Shown: in pieces, positions 57,795-64,000 of the stretch
Position numbering within the stretch: the first letter of the stretch is position 1
Layout: every line of letters starts with the position of its first letter
Origin: Pyrococcus horikoshii OT3
GTDB lineage: Archaea > Methanobacteriota_B > Thermococci > Thermococcales > Thermococcaceae
DNA length: 64,000 nucleotides
NCBI RefSeq assembly: GCF_000011105.1
Contig: NC_000961.1
Coordinates: 1,598,662 to 1,662,661 of the forward strand
Reading direction: 5' to 3'
Program-made: the position numbers and the translations under genes
The notes under the pieces: generated by a model
Seen by the model: only the letters and a program-made list of their open reading frames with translations
Database searches by the model: none
Told to the model about the DNA's origin: nothing

Positions 57795-58871
57795 ATGAGG
57801 GGAGATAAAAAGATATTCAAGAAGAGAGTTGAACGTTTCCAGGAACTACTCAAGGAGAACAACATAGATGGAGCTGTTATAAGGACCCTATCGAGCTTTA
57901 TCTACTTTACTGGAACTAAGTGGTTAAGGCCAAGCTTGTTAATTCCAGCAGAAGGAGAACCGAGGGTTCTTGTAGTTAAAGGGGAGGCTGAGCTGTTTAA
58001 GGAAAGAAGCTGGATAGAAGACGTTGTCGAATACCAGAAAGCCGAAGAGCTAATGCTCACTGTAGTTAAGTGGATAAGAGAGAATGAAATGAAAAGGGTG
58101 GGCCTCGAGTTTGGAATAGAAAGAGATGCTTACTTAATATTTTACAAGATATTCTTGAGGCTTAATCCAACGGTTGAAGTTGTGGATATCCTAGACCTTA
58201 CAATGAAGCTTAGGATGATAAAAGATGAATGGGAACTTGATAATATAAGAAAAGCTGGAAAGATAGCCTTAAAAGGCATGAGAGTGGCCGAAGAGGAAAT
58301 AAAACCTGGGAGAACAGAACTCGAAATAGCGGCCGAAGTAACCAGGGAATTAATGCTTAATGGTAGTGAAGATCCAAAGGTCTATGTCTCAGTAACACCT
58401 AGGGCCCACGCTGAACCTTTTAGGGATTTGAAGGTTCCCGAAAATGGAGTTGTTACGGTGGTTATAGGAACTGACTGGAATCACTACTATGCAAATATGG
58501 CGAGAACGTTCATAATTGGCGATCCTGGAGAGAGAGTTAAGAAGGCAATAGAAGTTAAAAAAGAAGCAATAAAGCTAGCTTTAGAGGAGACAAAAGTTGG
58601 AGTTCCAATATCAACAGTCGAAAAGAAGATAGAGCAGTTTTTTAAGGAAAGAGGGTTCGGGGATTATCATTTGAGTGGATACACTCATGGAGTTGGATTG
58701 CTAATAGAAGAACCCCCTATAGCCACCATTGTCGTCCCACAGAGGGCTGCTAAGATACAGGAAAATATGGTACTTAGTATAATCCATCCACCACTAATGC
58801 TTCCAGAAGGGGCAATAAAGTATGAAAACACTTACATAGTAAAGAAAGATGGGCTAGAAAGGGTTACCTAG
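57795..58871 (+). CDS. M24-family (Xaa-Pro dipeptidase/creatinase-like) protein with lost metal ligands
   Basis: A 358-residue protein with an N-terminal creatinase domain (about 1-130) and a pita-bread C-terminal domain. The canonical metal ligands are D, D, H, E, E. Here the first two positions fall on VVIGTDWNHYYANMART, aligning to V and N; the His remains in THGVGLL; ENMVLSIIHP has lost the first Glu; only the last Glu (YENTY) is kept. It is thus probably not a metal peptidase and may resemble creatinase. ATG 57795 follows GAGAGGGA. Confidence 0.85.
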   Translation: MRGDKKIFKKRVERFQELLKENNIDGAVIRTLSSFIYFTGTKWLRPSLLIPAEGEPRVLVVKGEAELFKERSWIEDVVEYQKAEELMLTVVKWIRENEMKRVGLEFGIERDAYLIFYKIFLRLNPTVEVVDILDLTMKLRMIKDEWELDNIRKAGKIALKGMRVAEEEIKPGRTELEIAAEVTRELMLNGSEDPKVYVSVTPRAHAEPFRDLKVPENGVVTVVIGTDWNHYYANMARTFIIGDPGERVKKAIEVKKEAIKLALEETKVGVPISTVEKKIEQFFKERGFGDYHLSGYTHGVGLLIEEPPIATIVVPQRAAKIQENMVLSIIHPPLMLPEGAIKYENTYIVKKDGLERVT

Positions 58872-59974
58872 CCACGAACCTTTTCTCTTAATTTTATGCT
58901 TATGATGATGCTTATTAGAATGTCTATAACGACCAGTGAAATACCTCCCACTAATTCTCCAGAAGTTTTTTTCACCAAAGGATTAGAATATAGGGTAATT
59001 AGATCTATAACCTTCCAGAAAGCTGGAAGCATCAAGAAGCTTGCTATGTAGTACCATAAGTGGGGATTACGCCTCAGATACTCCTGAATTATTTTCCCAG
59101 CGATCATTATTCCGAGCCCAAGGATAAAATATTTGTTTACGGCGTTTAAGTATATCAAGAGGGCTATTAACTCGCTTGTTGGGATTCCCCCAATCATCTT
59201 CTCAGCTATACTTTCAAGGGTTAAGTAGACGTTTATCGCACCACCGAGCATAACTATAAACCCAGTAACCACTCCTATGAACGTTATTAGTCCCCTACTT
59301 ACAATTCTAACTAGAGATGTTATTGGCTTGATTCTAAAGCCTTTAGCAAAGAAATACCCTCCAACTATTAGCATTATTAACCCGGTAACAGTGGAAGACA
59401 CTATCTGAGCACTGGGAGGATACTTTATCGACACTATTTTTGCAATTCCATATAAAAGGACTATTAAACCCGGAATCCCAAGAACGACTTTAGAAACCTC
59501 AGGATCACTTAGGAGCTCTTTAAGGTACCTAACTATTATGTACCAAGTGGTCTCAATCCCAGGGCTCTGTTTTACAACTACCCTCCTCGTGCTAAGTATT
59601 GGAACTTTAGAGGTTATTATTGGAAAGATCTGCTCGTCTTCGGCCCCATCTGTTACGGGAATAACACCATCTGCCGGAAATTCTTTTAGGACTTTGTCAA
59701 GTTGCCTACTAAGCTCAAGGTCACTTTCAACTCCAACGTTGTGACTACCTGTTATCAACGCTACCTCAACATCCTCAAACTTTCCACTTTCCTTAAGTTC
59801 GTCATAGAGTTTTATAGCGGCAAATAGGGAATTAGCATCGCTATCCTCAGGATCCGCTAAGCTAAGCTTTACCGCAGCATCCAGACATTTATCCCTCCCA
59901 ATGACCGGACCACTAACTCCCGCTTTAACCCCAAAATCATCATCTCTATCTATTGCCAACACTAAGACTTTCAT
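58868..59974 (-). CDS. DUF373 family membrane protein
   Basis: A 368-residue protein of DUF373. The N-terminal soluble half (KVLVLAIDRDDDFGVKAG, ALITGSHNVGVESD, IPVTDGAEDEQIFPI, RRVVVKQSPGIETTWYII) is well conserved in archaea, and about six transmembrane helices follow. Function unknown. The start overlaps the MTH1187-family gene stop, and the 3' end overlaps the converging M24 gene by four bases. Confidence 0.9.
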   Translation of the reverse strand: MKVLVLAIDRDDDFGVKAGVSGPVIGRDKCLDAAVKLSLADPEDSDANSLFAAIKLYDELKESGKFEDVEVALITGSHNVGVESDLELSRQLDKVLKEFPADGVIPVTDGAEDEQIFPIITSKVPILSTRRVVVKQSPGIETTWYIIVRYLKELLSDPEVSKVVLGIPGLIVLLYGIAKIVSIKYPPSAQIVSSTVTGLIMLIVGGYFFAKGFRIKPITSLVRIVSRGLITFIGVVTGFIVMLGGAINVYLTLESIAEKMIGGIPTSELIALLIYLNAVNKYFILGLGIMIAGKIIQEYLRRNPHLWYYIASFLMLPAFWKVIDLITLYSNPLVKKTSGELVGGISLVVIDILISIIISIKLREKVRG

Positions 59975-60282
59975 TCTCTCACGCTCTCCACCTTCTCCAT
60001 AACCGATTTTACCTTATCCTCCATTGTCCTAGCTTTATCTCTTCTCTCATCGATTCTAATAGTTGTTAGAACTCTCTTACTGCCTAACTTGAACATCAGC
60101 TCATGGGCATCCCTAATAATACTTAATCCCTCCTCAATAGAATTCACCTCAAGTATCGTGCCCATTGGAGTCAGCTGATATTTCACCCCTCTATCTCTGA
60201 CTAATTTTATTATTTCAGCAACGTACTTACTTATGCTAACTTCCCCCATGGGAACTATCGAGAATTCGATTATGACGCTCAT
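59971..60282 (-). CDS. MTH1187/YkoF-like thiamine-binding family protein
   Basis: A 103-residue protein of the COG0011/DUF77 family, relatives of which bind thiamine or its pyrimidine. It shows the start MSVIIEFSIVPMGEVSISKY, then KYQLTPMGTILEVNSIEEGL and a RVLTTIRIDERRD strand. ATG 60282 is the natural start; the longer frame begins three codons upstream. It precedes the DUF373 gene with a four-base overlap. Confidence 0.88.
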   Translation of the reverse strand: MSVIIEFSIVPMGEVSISKYVAEIIKLVRDRGVKYQLTPMGTILEVNSIEEGLSIIRDAHELMFKLGSKRVLTTIRIDERRDKARTMEDKVKSVMEKVESVRE

Positions 60283-60381
60283 CTCTGACACCGAAAACTC
60301 TATTTTTCTTGGCTATTTAAAAATTGCTTTAGAGGATTAACGTTAAATTTTAGAGCAACCTAACTATTCGAGGGAAGTTGA

Positions 60382-61227
60382 ATGTTTAAAATAGACAGGC
60401 TAAGATTTGGAACTGCTGGAATTCCAATTTCAACGCCAAAGCCATCAACTATAGCTGGAATAGAAAGAGTGAGAGAGTTAGGGCTGGATGCCATGGAATT
60501 AGAATTCGTAAGGGGTATTAATATAAAGCCCGAGCTTGCAAAGAAGATAAAGTATGTAGCCGAGAAGAACGACATAGTGCTTACTGCCCATGCCCCCTAC
60601 TACATCAACCTTAACGCAAAGGAAAAGGAAAAAGTAGAAGCTAGTAAAAGGAGAATAATCCAGTCTGCAGAAAGACTTTACGAAGCTGGAGGATGGAGCG
60701 TCGTTTTTCACGCTGGCTATTACCTAAAGCAACCAAAGGAAAGTGTTTATCAGAAGATACTTTCGGCCCTTAAGGAGATACAGAAAGAGCTCATGGACAA
60801 GGGTATCAAAGTATGGCTAAGGCCTGAGCTCACAGGTAAGCCAACTCAATTCGGCGATCTTAAAGAGCTTGTAAAGCTTAGTCAAGAGCTTGAGTTAGTT
60901 TTACCGGCGATAGACTTTGCCCATGCCCACGCTAGGAATAAAGGGAAATGCAACACGGAAGAAGAGTGGAGAGAAATGCTAGCACTAATTGAGAACGAGT
61001 TAGGTAGAGAAGCCCTTGACAATATGCATATCCATATAAGCGGAATAGAGTATGGAGAAAAGGGAGAAAAGAGGCACTTAAACCTTGAAGAAAGTGACCT
61101 GAAATGGGAAGATCTACTTAAAGTCCTCAAGGAGTTCAGGGTGAAAGGTGTCATTATTAGTGAGAGCCCAAATATAGAGGGAGACGCTATTCTCATGAAG
61201 AAAAAGTGGGAAGAGCTAAAAATTTAA
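60382..61227 (+). CDS. nfo: Endonuclease IV-like TIM-barrel protein
   Basis: Likely AP endonuclease of the Nfo family, 281 residues. Zinc-ligand-type residues occur in order: VLTAHAPYYIN, VVFHAGYY, LRPELTGK, AIDFAHAHAR, MHIHISGIEYGEKGEKRHL and ISESPN. This order matches endonuclease IV, though general xylose-isomerase-like TIM-barrel proteins share parts of it. The ATG lies after GAGGGAAGTTGA; TTAAATTTTAG at about 60341 is a TATA candidate. Confidence 0.85.
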   Translation: MFKIDRLRFGTAGIPISTPKPSTIAGIERVRELGLDAMELEFVRGINIKPELAKKIKYVAEKNDIVLTAHAPYYINLNAKEKEKVEASKRRIIQSAERLYEAGGWSVVFHAGYYLKQPKESVYQKILSALKEIQKELMDKGIKVWLRPELTGKPTQFGDLKELVKLSQELELVLPAIDFAHAHARNKGKCNTEEEWREMLALIENELGREALDNMHIHISGIEYGEKGEKRHLNLEESDLKWEDLLKVLKEFRVKGVIISESPNIEGDAILMKKKWEELKI

Positions 61228-61292
61228 AAGTATTATAAAGCCATGTAGTCGAGGATGTTTCTTGAGATAGAATTCAAAAGGAGGGGGTATGA

Positions 61293-61829
61293 ATGAACCC
61301 ATTCCACGACCTTGAACCCGGACCAAACGTTCCAGAAGTTGTTTACGCCCTGATAGAGATACCGAAGGGAAGTAGAAACAAGTACGAGCTAGATAAGGAA
61401 ACGGGATTGTTGAAATTAGATAGGGTTCTCTACACACCGTTTCACTACCCAGTAGACTACGGGATAATACCAAGGACATGGTATGAAGATGGAGATCCCT
61501 TTGACATCATGGTAATTATGAGGGAACCAACGTATCCACTAACGATAATAGAGGCCAGGCCGATCGGACTATTTAAAATGATAGACAGCGGAGATAAGGA
61601 TTATAAGGTACTTGCAGTTCCAGTCGAAGATCCATACTTTAAAGACTGGAAGGATATAAGCGATGTTCCCAAGGCATTCTTAGACGAGATAGCCCACTTC
61701 TTCAAGAGGTATAAGGAACTCGAAGGTAAAGAGATAATCGTAGAAGGATGGGAAGGGGCAGAAGCTGCTAAGAGGGAAATTTTAAGGGCTATAGAGATGT
61801 ATAAGGAGAAATTCGGCAAGAAGGAGTGA
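61293..61829 (+). CDS. ppa: Inorganic pyrophosphatase (family I)
   Basis: Hydrolyses pyrophosphate released by biosynthesis. The 178-residue protein has the family signature DGDPFDIMV, with [17 protein letters not shown] at the phosphate site, [15 protein letters not shown] and [26 protein letters not shown] lies before the ATG and TATTATAAAGCC (61231-61241) is the TATA box. Single gene, 40 bases before rpoE. Confidence 0.97.
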   Translation: MNPFHDLEPGPNVPEVVYALIEIPKGSRNKYELDKETGLLKLDRVLYTPFHYPVDYGIIPRTWYEDGDPFDIMVIMREPTYPLTIIEARPIGLFKMIDSGDKDYKVLAVPVEDPYFKDWKDISDVPKAFLDEIAHFFKRYKELEGKEIIVEGWEGAEAAKREILRAIEMYKEKFGKKE

Positions 61830-61869
61830 TTTCGCTTTATTTCTTAAGTTTTTAGGAGGGATTCCAGGA

Positions 61870-62436
61870 ATGTACAAAATAGTGACGGTGAAGGATGTCG
61901 TAAGGATACCGCCCAGGATGTTCACGATGGATCCAAAGGAAGCCGCAATGTTAGTCCTCAGAGATACCTATGAGGGGACATACGACAGGGATGAAGGTGT
62001 AATCCTTTCAATCGTTGAGGTAAAGGAGGTTGGAGATGGAATAATAGTTCCAGGGGATGGGGCAACTTACCATGAAGTAGTATTCGACGTCCTCGTTTGG
62101 GAACCGAAGAGAGATGAGGTTGTAGAGGGCACCGTAGTTGACGTCGTCCCCTTTGGAGCATTTATAAGGATTGGGCCTATGGATGGATTGGTCCACATCA
62201 GCCAACTCATGGATGACTACGTAGTCTACGACGAGAGAAACAAGCAGTTTGTAGGGAAAGAGAAGAAGTATCTTTTAAAGATCGGAGATGCTGTTAGGGC
62301 CAGGATAATCACCGTAAGTCCAAAGAGTAGGGTAATAAGAGAAAATAGAATTGGGTTAACGATGAGACAGCCAGGACTTGGAAAGTTTGAGTGGATCGAG
62401 AAGGAAAAGAGAAAGGAAAAGGAGGGTAAGAAGTGA
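61870..62436 (+). CDS. rpoE1: RNA polymerase subunit E' (Rpb7 homologue)
   Basis: Forms the polymerase stalk with RpoF. The 188-residue protein has the tip domain (MYKIVTVKDVVRIPPRMF) and an S1 domain (VVEGTVVDVVPFGAFIRIG, MDGLVHISQLMDDYV, RIGLTMRQPGLG). GGAGGGATTCCAGGA is upstream. Its TGA overlaps the GTG of spt4 and begins the operon rpoE-spt4-DPCK-S24e-S27Ae. Confidence 0.97.
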   Translation: MYKIVTVKDVVRIPPRMFTMDPKEAAMLVLRDTYEGTYDRDEGVILSIVEVKEVGDGIIVPGDGATYHEVVFDVLVWEPKRDEVVEGTVVDVVPFGAFIRIGPMDGLVHISQLMDDYVVYDERNKQFVGKEKKYLLKIGDAVRARIITVSPKSRVIRENRIGLTMRQPGLGKFEWIEKEKRKEKEGKK

Positions 62437-62618
62437 CGGAAAAAGCCTGTAGGAATTGCCATTATATTACAACAGAGGATCAGTGCCCTGTATGTGGAAG
62501 TAGGGATCTCAGCGAAGAGTGGTTTGACTTAGTAATAATAATTGACGTTGAAAATAGCGAGATAGCAAAGAGGATAGGAGCTAAGGTTCCAGGAAAATAC
62601 GCCATAAGGGTGCGTTGA
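62433..62618 (+). CDS. spt4: Transcription elongation factor Spt4 (RpoE'')
   Basis: Zinc-ribbon partner of Spt5 that stabilises elongating RNA polymerase, 61 residues: TEKACRNCHYITTEDQCPVC, then EWFDLVIIIDVENSEIAKRI. Two CxxC pairs bind zinc. The GTG start at 62433 overlaps the rpoE stop as GTGA, and its TGA overlaps the ATG of the next gene. Confidence 0.96.
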   Translation: MTEKACRNCHYITTEDQCPVCGSRDLSEEWFDLVIIIDVENSEIAKRIGAKVPGKYAIRVR

Positions 62619-63157
62619 TGAGAGTCGTATTTAAATTACCAGATGAACTGAGGCAAGAGCTCAAGAACCCTCTAGGAGAGCTCATTGAAGGGAATATTCC
62701 AGAGCCCTATGTTAAGGCTAAGAACATTATTGAGGGAGATGATGGGGTTTTAATAACAGTAGGGGATGTTGTAACCGAGAATATAATGAGAGTTGGTTTA
62801 AATCCAAATCTAGCAATTTATGATCATAAAACAGAGAGGAGAGAATATAAGCCAAGAATTATTATAAATGGAGTTCTCCTCACTGTAAAAAATCCCCCCG
62901 GAACTATAACACTACCCCTACTCAAATCTATAAAGAAAGCTTATTCCTTGATCTTGAATGGAAAATCCGTCCATATCGTTGTGAATGGTGAAGAGGACCT
63001 CGCAACAATCCCAGCGGTGTTGTATGCCCCTTTGGGAGCAACAGTTATTTATGGCCAACCTAAAAGGGGCATAGTGCTTATAAAGGTAACAAATGAATGC
63101 AAACGCAGGTGCGCGAAGATAATGAGACGGATGGAGGTGGTTAGAGATGGAGATTAA
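62618..63157 (+). CDS. GTP-dependent dephospho-CoA kinase (DUF359)
   Basis: Catalyses the last step of coenzyme A synthesis in archaea, phosphorylating dephospho-CoA with GTP. The 179-residue protein has the DUF359 motifs [46 protein letters not shown] and [14 protein letters not shown] 62618 overlaps the spt4 stop; the ribosomal S24e gene starts 11 bases before its end. Confidence 0.92.
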   Translation: MRVVFKLPDELRQELKNPLGELIEGNIPEPYVKAKNIIEGDDGVLITVGDVVTENIMRVGLNPNLAIYDHKTERREYKPRIIINGVLLTVKNPPGTITLPLLKSIKKAYSLILNGKSVHIVVNGEEDLATIPAVLYAPLGATVIYGQPKRGIVLIKVTNECKRRCAKIMRRMEVVRDGD

Positions 63158-63446
63158 AATTACAGAAGTCAAAGAAAACAAGCTAATTGGAAGGAAAGAG
63201 ATATATTTTGAGATATACCACCCAGGAGAACCAACACCTAGTAGAAAAGATGTGAAAGGTAAGCTAGTGGCAATGCTAGACCTAAACCCAGAAACTACGG
63301 TTATTCAGTACATTAGAAGCTACTTTGGAAGCTATAAATCCAAGGGTTACGCAAAGTATTATTACGATAAGGAAAGGATGCTCTACATAGAGCCTGAGTA
63401 TATACTCATTAGAGATGGTATAATTGAAAAGAAGGAGGGTGAGTGA
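63147..63446 (+). CDS. rps24e: Ribosomal protein S24e
   Basis: Small-subunit ribosomal protein, 99 residues: [37 protein letters not shown] and [14 protein letters not shown] are S24e features. GGAGGTGGTTAGAG precedes the ATG. It overlaps the kinase gene upstream and is followed two bases later by S27Ae. Confidence 0.96.
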   Translation: MEIKITEVKENKLIGRKEIYFEIYHPGEPTPSRKDVKGKLVAMLDLNPETTVIQYIRSYFGSYKSKGYAKYYYDKERMLYIEPEYILIRDGIIEKKEGE

Positions 63447-63447
63447 T

Positions 63448-63603
63448 ATGGGCCAAAAATGGAAACTCTACATAGTTAAAGATGGAAAAGTTATAAGGAA
63501 GAATAAGTTCTGTCCACGTTGCGGCCCAGGAGTTTTTATGGCAGATCATGGGGACAGGTGGGCATGCGGAAAGTGTGGATACACGGAATGGAAGAGGAAG
63601 TGA
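63448..63603 (+). CDS. rps27ae: Ribosomal protein S27Ae
   Basis: Small-subunit zinc-binding ribosomal protein, 51 residues: [20 protein letters not shown], then [14 protein letters not shown] and [14 protein letters not shown]. The four cysteines form the zinc finger. GGAGGGTGAGTGAT precedes the ATG at 63448. End of the RpoE operon core. Confidence 0.96.
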   Translation: MGQKWKLYIVKDGKVIRKNKFCPRCGPGVFMADHGDRWACGKCGYTEWKRK

Positions 63604-63613
63604 GGGTGAGACC

Positions 63614-64000
63614 GTGGGGCTTTTCTCTAACATTATTTTAAGAAGGTTTAGGGATATTGCCCCAATATATGAAGAGATTCTTAAGGCATACAAGGAGTTT
63701 TTACTTACCGAGGAAGAATTAGAGATCCCCACAGTAACAAGAATTCTCATCCCCTTAGATAGGTACTCAGATCCACTCCCTGAAAGCGTTATAGAGTATA
63801 TCTCATCTTTTCCTGGAAGTAGAGTTGGGTTAATCTACGTTATAGATGAGGATGTTTGCAGGGTAATTAGGGAAACAATAGGGGATAAGGATGCTGAAAT
63901 ATTTAGAGAGAAGGAGTTTAAAAAAGGAGAAGAAACGTTAAATGCAACTAAGAAGTTAATAGAAGATTTAAACCTGAACCATATAATCAGCTCTCAGATA
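63614..64000 (+). CDS. Partial gene, unknown (cut by window end)
   Basis: An open frame of 129 codons from GTG 63614, preceded by GAGGGTGAG, that runs through the right edge. It begins GLFSNIILRRFRDIAPIYEE and has VTRILIPLDRYSDPLPESVI and GSRVGLIYVIDEDVCR, suggesting an alpha/beta fold of nucleotide-binding type, similar in outline to UspA-like proteins. No firm family assignment. It starts ten bases after S27Ae, so is probably in the same transcript. Confidence 0.7.
   Translation, partial: MGLFSNIILRRFRDIAPIYEEILKAYKEFLLTEEELEIPTVTRILIPLDRYSDPLPESVIEYISSFPGSRVGLIYVIDEDVCRVIRETIGDKDAEIFREKEFKKGEETLNATKKLIEDLNLNHIISSQI

Overview
This window is chromosomal DNA of a hyperthermophilic euryarchaeon of the genus Pyrococcus, most probably P. 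horikoshii. Reasons: TATA/BRE promoters, many leaderless genes, archaeal information-processing genes (EF-2 with the diphthamide region, RpoE/Spt4, RpoP, L37Ae, S24e, S27Ae, SRP19, Sec61beta, the three-subunit RPA, Hef, KEOPS Pcc1, RNase P Rpp30), archaeal C/D and H/ACA guide RNAs, an Asp-ligated Pyrococcus-type ferredoxin, and recalled near-identity of several proteins (Rpp30, TrmI, EF-2) to Pyrococcus sequences. The species call is from memory and was not computed.

Layout. 0-3 kb: heat-shock pair cdc48 and hsp20, each with a Phr-like operator. 3-9 kb: a membrane protein, a GT4 glycosyltransferase, a PfkB kinase and an ABC-2 exporter. 8.7-12.7 kb: a chemoreceptor operon (DUF257 protein, MCP, RecA/KaiC-like protein) beside a zinc-ribbon HTH gene; both transcription units have a copy of the same ~135 bp upstream region. 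12.7-16.6 kb: CBS protein, NreA repair factor, RAM protein, SRP19, a second DUF257 protein, TrmI and a C/D sRNA. 16.7-20.8 kb: a ~4.06 kb SSV-type element integrated in tRNA-Val, bounded by a 46 bp repeat that splits its integrase. 20.8-25.7 kb: a frameshifted wHTH gene, a YkgJ-type protein, a third DUF257 protein, Elp3 (with a C/D sRNA just upstream that inflates its ORF) and nicotinate phosphoribosyltransferase. 25.7-29.6 kb: an AT-rich accessory island with two decayed secreted-protein genes (trypsin-like protease; probable beta-propeller) and an intact secreted/anchored pair. 29.7-32.4 kb: ferredoxin and an Nfn-type ferredoxin:NADP oxidoreductase with a SurR-like site. 32.5-43.5 kb: tRNA-modification and RNA-processing genes, TPI, Pcm, tRNA-His and others. 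43.5-64 kb: NhaC antiporter with a candidate leader peptide, ScpB, the RPA operon, Sec61beta, an H/ACA RNA, Hef broken by an in-frame amber codon, IMPase, EF-2, Pcc1-Brix-RpoP-L37Ae, a nuclease-IV-like protein, pyrophosphatase and the RpoE-Spt4-DPCK-S24e-S27Ae operon. A gene is cut by the right edge.

The most interesting signals are the three-gene operon that is cut by integration of the tRNA-Val element, the chemoreceptor/DUF257/RecA-like operon with a duplicated regulatory region, the C/D sRNA inside the apparent elp3 5' end, and the amber codon separating the nuclease and HhH parts of Hef. All coordinates and motifs were read by eye; family assignments come from recognition, not database searches.
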